Shown here: positions 22,622 through 35,000 of the stretch, one piece after another
Layout: each line of letters opens with the position of its first letter
How positions within the stretch are numbered: the first letter of the stretch is position 1
From: Mnemiopsis leidyi
Taxonomy: Eukaryota; Ctenophora; Tentaculata; Lobata; Bolinopsidae
Length of the DNA: 46,604 nt
Direction of reading: 5' to 3'
Assembly (NCBI GenBank): GCA_000226015.1
Contig: JH155309.1
Span: forward strand, 140,909-187,512
Translations under genes and position numbers: made by a program
The notes under the pieces: generated by a model
The model's database searches: none
Told to the model about the DNA's origin: nothing
Seen by the model: the letters and a program-made list of their open reading frames with translations, nothing else

Positions 22622-22765
22622 ACCCGGAAGTTAATACAAAGTTACTAAAAAGTTACTACAAATTTACTTCAAACTTATTAAAAAGTAACTATAAAAATTA
22701 CTACAAATTTACTACAAAGTTACTATAAAAGTTACTACAAAGTTACTAAAAAGTTACTACAAAAA
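22622..22765. repeat. AAAGTTACTACAAA short tandem repeat
   Basis: About nine imperfect copies of a 12-15-bp unit centred on AGTTACTA. It lies immediately downstream of the last confident PH exon of the SBF-type gene, so it is probably intronic. Confidence 0.75.
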
Positions 22766-22773
22766 GCACGAAC

Positions 22774-23207
22774 CATGAAAGGGAAATGGTGAGGGTGGCT
22801 GCTGTCTCGATTGCTGACGCCCGAGTGAGAGAGAGGGGTCACTTTAACCCGCCCTCGGAGATCTATCGTCTTTCGGATGTAGAGCGGATTGTGGGCATCA
22901 CTCGCCGACTCGTAGTAACGCAACTAGTCGGGTTATTCTATTAGCGATGTGATTAGGTCAATTAACGAAAACAGTAATTTGCAACAGCAACGATTCAGGT
23001 AAAAAGGAAATTACATCCTAACTTCAATCGTGATTTGTGATTTTAATTAATATAATTTGGCATGAAGTTCCCGTTTCCACTTACCTCTTTTAACTTGACA
23101 TTAAGTTCGAAGCGCCACTTTCGCCAGGTTTTCAGGATTCCTCCCTTCTTGAGGAGGGTCGCTTCAATGTTACCATCTTCCCGACCATTTCTTCGTGGGC
23201 TCGACAT
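22774..23207 (-). CDS. PH-domain exons of the SBF-type gene
   Basis: Exon 23207-23085 encodes [20 protein letters not shown], the first strands of a PH domain. Exon 22923-22774 continues with LRYYESASD and [11 protein letters not shown], then a Ser/His-rich stretch ending HHFPFM. The C-terminal strands and the helix with its conserved Trp are missing, so at least one more exon lies to the left. A C-terminal PH domain is usual for SBF proteins. Confidence 0.8.
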
Positions 23208-26022
23208 CTGAGTTGGAGAGAGGGTCATAGAAGGTCATTTTGCTCAAACTTTTGGCAATTTTGGACATATTCGAAAATTTTAATTGTTTGATGCGACCTT
23301 TTATGAACATTTGAGAACAGAAGTAATGATGAACAGCCTAAAATGCTTGTGTAAAAGGAAAATTTGCTAACAGGGTTTGAAGATGTCAAACTTATAAAAA
23401 AGAAAAAGTAGTCAAATTTTTCAAAGAAAGTTTAAACTTCTTGGTAATAGTTGTCAAACAAGTAAACCGGTGCTCTAAAAATAAGACCCAGCCAAACTAC
23501 AGACATTGAACAGATTCTAGAACCGGCAGTAGTCTTTACCACGACGCTTCTTGCGCGCCTTCTAAACAAATTTAGTCTGATAATCTGGCAACTTAAATAC
23601 GGTCTGTTGAATATCGATTCGAAGTGATAAAGCAGAAATTGTTTTGACAGTAACTTACTGGAGCTTGGTTAGCAGCTGCGTGATTCTCGTTGATACTCTG
23701 AGGAATGCGAAAATTTGTTAGTCTGCAATTTTTAACCGCGTAACAATAAACTACATCAGCAATTAGGATCTTTTGAAATCTAAGAATCAATAGAGTTATA
23801 ATCATATTCATGTCACAATCGCACCTGAATTTCAAAATTACAATTTAAAATTACTATTTCACATTTACCCAAGAATCAGTCGAAAAGAGGGTCGAGTTGT
23901 AACTATAATTGCCGTAGCTGTAGGGCGAATCACAAGAGTCATAAGTATAGGAAACTGTCGAAAGTGGAGTCGTGGAATTGTTGCCGTCCAAGTCTGCTAT
24001 TTTGACACCACTGTCGGCAATGTTGGAATCTTGGATCAATGCCAAGTCAGGGGGCCGACAGCTGAGTCTGTCTGTCGGTTTGTTTGTTTGTTTGTCATGT
24101 TTGTCTCTTGTCGATTGGGTTCCAAGGAAGTCAGATATACGGTGTACCATCCGGGTTTCTCTTTTGATCGGCTAAACATTTAACTTGTTACTTTTGGTGC
24201 AAAATACTTTGGAATTGACACTATCTTGCCGTTTTTAACTTAACATTGGATTTGCGTGGCACTACTTTTTCGGAGGTAAAAATAATTTTGATGATTTGGA
24301 TTGTGCATTTTGACATTGTGGTCTTGAGATTAGGGTAAGCCTTGGCCAAAACCAAATAATGAACTAGTTGGAAATGATACAATTAGCAACATTGGTTTGA
24401 CGTAATTAAAACACGGTTTTATTTTGATGTTTACACATTGTTTACACAACCTATTACCTAAACCTAAAGTAAAAAACTGCTCAACATCATCTATTCGGCG
24501 CAACTTTGTTGAAATCAAAGACTAGTTATTCAAAGGAATAAGAAATTAGTATCGATCGTCTCAAATTGACCGTGAATTGCGCCGAATTTGATGTTTTACA
24601 GCAAATGAAAACTTGCACACGCACACACACACACAAACACACACGGTAAAAGGCAAACCAAGGCCAAATTGACAGCTGAAAATAGAAATTTGTTTCGGTG
24701 GTTTGTTCCGAACAGGAACTCCTTTGCACAAACAGCACACACACACGCGTTTATGTCCTGCAGCGTCCAACTGACTTTCAAGCGCTGCTGGCTTTCTTTT
24801 TCGAACACAAGGAAATATTTTCTGATAAAAGATCTCGTGTCTCACAGCACACTCATCCTTCGCAGAGGCCCCACATCTTTCTTTCTAAACATCCGTCTGA
24901 ACTTGCTCACTTTAACTACCTTTTGATCGTAGTTGGCTCCCTGGGAAGATGAGAGATCGGGCTGAGTTGCAGAGCGGGAAACAGGAATCAGAATTCGGGA
25001 CTTCCGGTAATCGTCTGAGCGTCCCTTGATGGTCTGGGATCGGGGTATCGGCTCCGTATCTTCTTCCGTCTATAAGAGTGTTTTCTCAATTTTGTGTGTG
25101 TGCGTGTCTGTGTTTTTTGTGTGTGTGCGTGTCTGTNNNNNNNNNNNNNNNNNNNNNNNNNNNNNNNNNNNNNNNNNNNNNNNNNNNNNNNNNNNNNNNN
25201 NNNNNNNNNNNNNNNNNNNNNNNNNNNNNNNNNNNNNNNNNNNNNNNNNNNNNNNNNNNNNNNNNNNNNNNNNNNNNNNNNNNNNNNNNNNNNNNNNNNN
25301 NNNNNNNNNNNNNNNNNNNNNNNNNNNNNNNNNNNNNNNNNNNNNNNNNNNNNNNNNNNNNNNNNNNNNNNNNNNNNNNNNNNNNNNNNNNNNNNNNNNN
25401 NNNNNNNNNNNNNNNNNNNNNNNNNNNNNNNNNNNNNNNNNNNNNNNNNNNNNNNNNNNNNNNNNNNNNNNNNNNNNNNNNNNNNNNNNNNNNNNNNNNN
25501 NNNNNNNNNNNNNNNNNNNNNNNNNNNNNNNNNNNNNNNNNNNNNNNNNNNNNNNNNNNNNNNNNNNNNNNNNNNNNNNNNNNNNNNNNNNNNNNNNNNN
25601 NNNNNNNNNNNNNNNNNNNNNNNNNNNNNNNNNNNNNNNNNNNNNNNNNNNNNNNNNNNNNNNNNNNNNNNNNNNNNNNNNNNNNNNNNNNNNNNNNNNN
25701 NNNNNNNNNNNNNNNNNNNNNNNNNNNNNNNNNNNNNNNNNNNNNNNNNNNNNNNNNNNNNNNNNNNNNNNNNNNNNNNNNNNNNNNNNNNNNNNNNNNN
25801 NNNNNNNNNNNNNNNNNNNNNNNNNNNNNNNNNNNNNNNNNNGTGTTTTGTTGTGTTTGTTGTGTGTGTGTGTGTGTGTGTGTGNGTGTGTGTGTGTCGT
25901 GTGTGTGTGTCTGTCGTGTGTGTCTGTGTGTGTCTGTGTGTGTGTGTGTGTGTGAGTGTGTCTGTGTGTCTGTGTGTGTGTCTGTGTGTGTGTTTGTGTG
26001 TTTATGTCTGTGTGTTTGTGTC

Positions 26023-26055
<33 letters not shown>

Positions 26056-29000
26056 GCGTGTGTGCGTGTGTTTGCGTGTGAGTTTCTTGAGCGTAATCTG
26101 CTTCACCAACGACAGCTCAAGGGGGAAAGAACACCGAATTATTGAGAGAAGGGAATTACAGACAACACAAAATCAGCAGCACAAAAGTGACTAAAAAATC
26201 ATCTAGGAGATGCTAAATATGGACCCCAGATACGAAGGAAAATCAATAAAAAAGAACGAAATAGGGCAAGAGATATCACTTCGTCGTATCACACAATGAG
26301 AAAATAGAGCTGTGCGATCATCAATCTATCCCAAAACGAACAATAGCATCTCATACAGAACTGTAAGTTATCTTTCCTCTTTAATTAATTATTCCACGTT
26401 ATCATTCTATACTTGGTTAATTTCTTTACTTTATTTCTATACACTTTGAATTGCTGATAGGTTCCTAAATATTATACATTATAACATACAAAATCTGATT
26501 TAAATAGTTAGTGTGTTTGTCATATGTCACCGCTATCATCTCACTGGTCAATTGTGGAATGCTTCAAAGGGCCCAATACAATGCAATTTAAGAAGCACTA
26601 TATAATACAAGGCAGACCAAAGCTAAGCGTGCTTAATGGAAATGCTTATTTCATGAAAAACTTGTCAAGATTTTTGAATCCTTACGTAACCTTAGTCATG
26701 ACTTAAAAGTTTCCGCAGCAACATATAGCTAGGCCTGGCCAATTTTGCTAAATTTCCATACCTAATCTCAGAGCAAATTTTTCAGAATCAAACTGGATGG
26801 AGAAACAATTTCCCGACGAAATGTGCCAGACACGAATCCCCAGCATACAAAACACAAACATGGGTGAATGTTAGATCAAGAGGACGTCTTAAACGAACAT
26901 ATTGACTTGAGTGTACAGAATGTGACATACCTCGCGTTTCTTGCATGTTGTCGTGACGAATAGCTGGCATATCGTGTGTATCGTTATCTGACAGTAGCAG
27001 CACTTCAATCCTGAAGTAGTGTAATTAGTATACCTGGACAATAAATTTGAATTGAAGTTGGTATTTTTCAGTTGCTCACGTGTTATGAAGTCTTACTGAT
27101 TGCCGATCTGTAGGTGTTACTCTGTTAGAAGGCAATAAATTAGCTGTCAGCTGAACAAAGCGTGCACTAAATAATTTGTATATAGATATCGTGTATCATG
27201 TAGTATCATATAAACGATTTGTACCATCAACCAATCATAATTTGGTGCGCTATTTGAGGATGAGCAGATGCATTAGCTGGATATGGTGAAATTGAATCTC
27301 GATAAAGACATTTGATTTCGTATTGGAAACATGGCCTTGTGGCGCAATGGTTAGCGCATTGGACTTCTAATTCAAAGGTTGAGGGTTCGAGTCCCTTCAA
27401 GGTCAGGTCTTTTGAACATCAATAACTTGATGTTTCCTTGCGTGTGTATCAACGATCAAGCTTAATTTCATATTTTGGCGGATTAGAACGCACAACATGG
27501 CCTTGTGGCGCAATGGTTAGCGCATTGGACTTCTAATTCAAAGGTTGAGGGTTCGAGTCCCTTCAAGGTCAGCTTTTGCAAAACGCTTAAAATATTTCAG
27601 TTTTATTGTTGAATGCCAATCTTGTATAAATGATAAACTTTTGTTATGGTTATGTGGTTGAAATATTCGTTTCAAGGGAGTGAACAAATTAGCTTTGTCG
27701 GACATTTTGCATACAGACTATAAAATCTAAAACATTATTTCATATCTGTCCTACATTTGAAAATTGGTGTAGATTGAAGTTCAGGTGATAGATAGAATTA
27801 TTAATCACAATCTTTGCATAAGCAAGATAAAGTACTGTGAAAATTCACTTCTCTTGAGATAGGGGGAACTTGAAATATTCTCTCGAATCAAATCAGTCTT
27901 TTAATGTTTGAGGCGGTTAAAAGTGTGTGCCAGCTCCAAAAGAAGGAAATTTGTTCACATCAAAATTTTCATCAACCATTTTCATTGTCAACCTGAATCC
28001 TTTTTATCTTAGTACACGCATCAAAAAGTGCTGCGACCAGGATTCGAACCTGGGTTACTGCGGCCACAACGCAGTGTCCTAACCACTAGACGATCGCAGC
28101 TGCGCGCCACCTCTGTGACGAGTGAAAAACGAAACGCGCTGATATATTCTTTAAGATTTCTCGGAGCACATATCTAATATGCAAACCGTTGTCATACCTT
28201 ATACTTAACTTGTACAGTGTATAGTCATGACTATCAGAAAATGATCAATGAGTTTCTCTTGACAAGAAATAATCCTGGATAGTTCAATATTTTGTGACAG
28301 TCCTCAAATTGCGTTCACCTATAATATGTATTTATGTTCTGATACAACCAAACGCACTCTGCCAATCTGGCGACTGGATATTTTGCAACTTGAACGATTT
28401 TCCCACAAGAATCGCTGCAATAAAGAAACAACTCCGGCTCATACAATAGGCATGAAATTAACGTGAACTAAACTCGATAAACAGAAGCTAAATCTCAGTT
28501 CAGTCAAATAGAAGATTCTGGCTTTCTCACGCCTCGTCAGACAAGAGCAATCAAGTGGTCAGTTCTTGCAGACATGTCTCGCAGATAACTGTACAATCTT
28601 ACAAACCGAGCCTAAAAGTTAAAGATCCCCCGTCAATTCGATATATAAATCTAACTTCAAGGCAAGGCCAGGGTTAAATAGCTGAGATATGACAACCTTA
28701 TTATGGCGGTAACTTGGCGTGACGGTCAATTGGCGAGTCCTCGTTTCCCGTGTGTTTTTGAAATTTTGGAAGCAAGCTTTCTCAAGCAGACGCTTCTTCA
28801 AGCTTTCTCGGTTTCTAACAAACTTATTGTTCCACTATTACGCTATTACGATAGTTTTCTCTATTACCATTATTGTTAATTGTAAATAACCCTACAAAGA
28901 TTGAATATCGAAGTACGGCTGCTCACATATCATGACACCATTTATTGATGTAAAACAAAAATATCATGTCAGATAAAAGTGTGGTGTGAACTAATGTTGT

Positions 29001-32000
29001 GTAAGCTTCAGAACTACACTTGATACTATTCAATGTTCTTCAGGGCTGAGAAAATAGTTAGGTCAGATGTGTCTATCTCTTCGTTTCATTTCAGTTCCCA
29101 CTATTCTTCAGCGATTGTATTAAGTTTGATGTTTGAACGTGAGCTTTGGAAGATTTAATGATCTAGCAAAGGTGTAGGAAGATAATCGATTTCCATAGTT
29201 GTAAACAGAGAGGATTTGCTGATCTTATTGATTGGCTGATGTTATTTGTCTACCAATATTCTTCATAACATTATCATATCCTTTAGCTTTAACACCTCTA
29301 ATTATGAGTTCAACTACCTCTAAACCTCTAATAACCTATAAGTTAACCTATAAGTTAATCACAAGTTAAAGGTGGTCGACGTCCTGCCCCAGAACATCGT
29401 GTCCCAGAGCACTTAAACCAAGAAATTTAGCCTCAGTGACGTCCTACTCCACAACAGACAACTTCGCTAGGGTTAGGGTTAGGGTTAGGGTGAGGGTGAG
29501 GGTTGGGTTAGGGTTTGGGTTGGGGTCACTGGGGTAAAATATGTGGGAAAGAATGTTGTGGGGCACGATGTTGTGGGGCAGGACGACGGGAACCACAAGT
29601 TAATTACCTCTAATTGTAAGTTGTGAGCGGGCAGGTATCTCGGGATTACCCTCACAAATGACACACGGCAGTTTCTCTGGTTCCGTGAAGGGATTGTAAT
29701 TGTACAGCTCAAACCTGTGGCCGTTAACTCGCACTTTACCCTGGGATGAATAACCAGTTAGTTTATTTGGTTCATTACTTTGGTTATTGAGAAATTCAAA
29801 TTGTAGCGATTGACAATAAAACTATCTATCAACATTCTTTGTAATTTCATGTGTAATATCTAGCTGAAAAGAAATTCTCACTCTTCAAAATTGAAAACTT
29901 ACCGAAGCTAAGCTCTGGACGTTTGCTTGCTGCAATCTACGTCTAAGTTTCGTTCGGTTTGTTAAAGCAAGGGCTTCTTTGGCAGGCTGAAAAACAATCG
30001 ATTTGAATTTTCTGAAATCAATTTTCTGAAAATTTAACTGAGTTACGTATGTTAGTATCTACCATTACCCAGTTGTTTATTGACCAAATGTACATATCAC
30101 ATGATACCACAACTCTTGATCTAGGAGAGCGCTAGGAGAGTAATGGATATCGGTGAAGCGAAACTTCGCACCTCCACGCTTTGTCGCATCTCCAGAATAT
30201 AAGCACCACCAGAATATAAGAATAACACTAGCTCAAAACGTTTACTATTTAGTAATTGGTACAATAGTATTGACTTGGCGATGTTAGGTTGAATCAAATA
30301 TAGCAGTGTCAAATATAACATTTCGTTTCCTTTTTTATATCCTCCTCCCTCAATTACCATGTTAACAATGATCCGAAAAGTAAAAATTTGAAACATATAT
30401 TTCGATATTAATTTTAACCTAGTTCACTCGGATTTAACCTATCCATTAGCATTGTACCATCCTTTCTAGTGTTCTATACAATGTACATTAGTTAGATGTA
30501 CATAATGTATTGAACCTTGGAGAAGTTGTAGTTTACTATTCAAGTAAGAGTACCATATTTCTTATTAGTGATGTACTCTACCTTACTAGTCATTCAATGT
30601 ACTATACCCTATTAGTGATGTACCTTATTATGAGAATCCAGGTTAAAGGTGTACAGAGTTTACTATTCAAGTAAGAGTACCCTATTAGTGATGTACTCTA
30701 CCATATTAGTGATGTACTCTACCTTATTAGTGATGTACTCTACCTTATTAGTGATGTACTCTACCTTATTAGTGTACCTTATAATGAGAATCCAGGTTAA
30801 AGGTGTACAGAGTTTGTAGCCAAGGAGAATCAACTTGAACGTCGTCGTTACCTGAACAATGTCACAGTTACTTGAAGTTTTTCTCATATAGACAGGAGGA
30901 CATAAGTCGGGAAGTTTTTGTAACAACACATGCAAATACTGTGAGATTAGATAAGTAATCAAGGAAATAAGTGTAAAATTAGATTGGAAATGTGCAAGTT
31001 AGCAAGTAAGTGGAAATGAGGAATTTCGAAATGTAGGGACGCACCTCTATTTAGTCTGAGCTCTGTAAGATTAAGTATAACCTCACCGAGCCCCTCGCTG
31101 ACTTGCTCCTTAGACGACACCGGCACCGCTGAAATAGTGATGTGTTTGTTTTTAGTGATATATTTCTTATAAGTGTTATATTTGTTATTATACATATCAT
31201 AGAGAATCTAGCATTGTGTCTTTGTAATAATTGTAAGAAATGCTTAATATTGTTTCATTTTTGCCCAAATATATCTTGTAATAAATACTAAATCATGTGA
31301 TACATGCTAATTGCTAACCTTAACATAAACTTAGCACAACACACCACCCAACTCACGTTTCTTGTCTTTCCCCTTCTTGACCACCCAGAGATCAGGCTCA
31401 TAAGCAGTGCCGAGCATCATGTCGTCTCTAGTGTAGTAGCTCCACAGTTCCAGGGCAGCCAGGTGAATGTTGGGGCGTAGCACCTGACCGGTAATTAGTT
31501 ACGTTATCCAGTCGAGAAGAGGGGGGATTTAGGGGGGTTTGTTATCCAGTCGAGAAGAGGGGGGATTTAGGGGGTTTGTTATCCAGTCTAGAAGAGGGGG
31601 ATTTAGGGGGTTTGTTATCCAGTCGAGAAGAGGGAGATTTAGGGGGTTTGTTATCCAGTCGAGAAGAGGGGGGTTTAAAAATGCAACTTAGGAGGGGAAC
31701 TTATTTGAAGGCATTTTAAACTACCAAAGACCCGTAAGATATGAGAATGACAATTTATCAAAAATATCTTGTAATATTATATGTTTGATGTCCGTGTTGA
31801 ATTACCCCCCCCCCCCCCCCGCCTCTAAATTCGAGTAGTTGGCTCAGTTACAGATGAATTTATTGATGAGAACTTCTTTTATTTATTACTACCCAACATC
31901 GATCAAGCGTAACATATGTATGTCTAATCTCTCATTTAGTAATTTATAATCCTGAAGGTTTCAACTTTTTGAATGCACCAAGGCGATGGACATCTGCCGT

Positions 32001-35000
32001 ATGCATGTACTTAACGATATGCTCGCAGCCTGATAATATTCCTTGACTTACTTGTGAATTATGAGTCAAGTTCAAGCAATCTTAAGTTTCCGTATATATT
32101 TTATCAAAAATGGGTCGGTTAAAATATTAAATGATTGAAGAGCTGCTCTATATATATTTTCTTATTTCCATTACTGCAATAGATAAATGATTGCAATAAA
32201 TTTTTATGTTCAAAATAAGAGGTTAGCTTATTATAAACCATCAAACCAGAACTGTTTATGGTATACTAGCATGCCAGAAATAACCCACGAGATGCCAACC
32301 CATCATGATGCCAAGTTAAATCACCAATAGTTAGAGCGAGATAAGTTCTTAATATCTCCACGTTAAAGCAGAGAAACATCTGTTTGTCATTAGGGTCACG
32401 TGATCACATTGACACGAGACTGGATTCGTTGGTAGTTCCAGCAAGGAGGATGATTTCGGGTTTTACTGCTGTATCAGGTTGCACGTGATTTTTTTGTTGC
32501 TTGCAACATAGACACCGTTCGATGAACGTTGCTTCGTCTGTTTTTTGCGCCTCATTTTATGCAGGACAGCCAGTATTAACACACTCAGTCCCAATATTTT
32601 GGTCCAAATGGGGATACGTTTTGGAAAAGTAAATAAGTAAAGTGAATAAGTTTCCACAAGAAAGTTTTTTGAAAGCAAATGACAAATCTAGGATAAACAA
32701 AAAATTATTGTTTTACTAAATCCACACATTCCACACATTCCACTTACATGCTCTGCGTTAGTGGGTCGATAGAGGTAGTTGTAGAAGAGAGGTCCGCTCT
32801 TCTTCAGACTCTCCACGTACGTCCAGAAACTATGGGAGTCGTCCGAGTAGGAGTTGTTCTCGTAGGTAGAGCTAACTGAACTGGAGCGACGTGTCACCTG
32901 ATTGAGTTGTAACGAGATTATTGGATATCAGCAGTAGTACTATAATAAGCTATCGCCAGGGAGTCTTTCATTAAGCAGGAAATGTAAAGCAGATTTTGAA
33001 ATATTGAAATTCAGTTCGTGATTTAGCAATCTCCTACGAGGGTGTTTCCTTTATCCTCCTCACAGTCTTTACTAGGTAGATGTTTTCTAATTATATGGAC
33101 ACCAGATGCATGTTATCGTCACAAAATTGCTCAATTACGATATCTTTCGACTGTTGCAGAGTTGGCAGCTAAAGATTGGTAATAGAAAACTTAGGGAAAA
33201 TTGCCTAAGAAGAAGCGACGCATCTTGGCATTTTGCCCGCAAATATTAACTGATATGAATTAGGCATCAGCTCAGCTCGAGTAGCTCTTTACATAATTAT
33301 TCTTTCAAACTCAAAGCAGGCTCTGTTTCTGTTAAGAGTTTACTTTTTACCTTTCTTTTGTTGTAAGTTTGCACAATTAACTTTACATGCAAATAAAATA
33401 ATCGAATTTCGAATTCTTTTTTCAATTTTAGTGTAAGAGAAGTACAACTATCAATAAGTCAATTAACTGTAGAACTGTTTATCATTTATCATTAATCATT
33501 TTGAGTTAACTAAATAACAATCTAGTAAATTTAGTTAAATAAGCTATTTAGTTAATTATTTGTACCTCCGGCGTGGAAGTCCTGCTATCGTCCTCCATCC
33601 GGACGATGCCAAGAGCCTGAGCTCGTTTCTTCTCGCTGTCGCACACAAACGTTCTAAACCTGTGTTTATTTAGTGTCGTTTAGTAAATTTTAGTTCCAAA
33701 AATTCACAAAATTCTGAATTTAAAAAAAAATACAGACCTTCAGTAAACATCACAATTCAAAAAAATATTAATTAGATCTGATGAAGTACCGAGTAAAAAC
33801 TAAAAGATAGCTGGATCTGTACCTCATACTACAGTGGTGATATGCTAGGGACTCGAGGTAAAACTCGTTGAATTCAAAACAGTGGGGGAATTGTCTGTGT
33901 ATCTGATACACGGTGTCCAGGAACTGCAGAAGTAGGAATAAGGTTTACTTATTGGAAATAAGGTTTATTTATTGGAGACGGGGTTTTCTTAGTGGAAATA
34001 AGGTTCGTTTATTCAGAAAGAAGATTGAGGTTTGCTAATCAGCGTTCAAACTGTGTATGTATATCTTCCTTAAACTTTGTATGTATATCTGATCTTCCTT
34101 AATACAACACTGACAACTTATCATCATTCATTCTAAATACAATAAAAACTACATCATGTCTATTTTTAATACCAAGTTCGATGACATAGAAGCAAAACAT
34201 AAAACATTGAAGGAATATAATAGAGTAATACCCAGGCCTGTAAAACTAATTCAAGACCACCGATGCACGATCGAAAGATCGCGAACCTCAGTTATCCACC
34301 GTTTACCGGTTTTTAGCTTTACCCAATTCGATTAGAGAAAAGGAGAGAACAGTTGGCTACCTGCAGAAAGATCGGAGCAAAGTTGTCTTCCTTTTCGTTC
34401 GTCTGTCGACCATGGAGTGAAAATCTGTGTCCAAATGAAAGCCATTCTTTTTCTATCAACATGTTGAATCTGCGATAAAGCAAATTTGAATTGTGTTGTT
34501 CAAATGAGAGATGATTAGCAGTCATAACTCAAAACAACTAAATATGGACATCGCCGCTATCTTCAATATACCATTACGATAAAATCATGACTTCAAACAA
34601 AACAAAACTCACCCCTTGATAGTCCTGTAGTGCTTGTCAGTGAGCAGCTGGATAAGAGAGCTGATCTGAGCGGTGATGTTACTGCCGTCCTCCAGAGCCA
34701 ATAACACTGACACTCCCCATCTGTCCATCAGCTCCACTAGCGAGCAGGAGATCTCCAGGATCTTCTGAATCTGGGAGATACGGGGGAGTTAGAAATACAG
34801 ATATCTGGGAGATGGGGGAGTTAGAAATACAAAAATCTGGGAGAGTTAGAAATACAAAAAATCAATATGATTTGAAATCCCTCTGAAATTTGTCTGAATT
34901 TTTACAAATTAATTTTTATCTCATTAATGACATGTTCATCGTGTACGAGCAGGTTAAACCGATTTTTTTCCTACAAATAAACCACCTCCCTCTTACTAGC

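Noticed and set aside
25026..26194. Three long plus-strand frames through the gap and GT repeat
   Set aside because: They consist of Val/Cys-Val repeats from GT dinucleotides and unknown residues; the length comes from the N run.
28619..28801. 60-codon minus-strand frame in the SBF intron as a C1 exon candidate
   Set aside because: It lacks the cysteine/histidine pattern; the correct C1 second half was found at 27010-26931.
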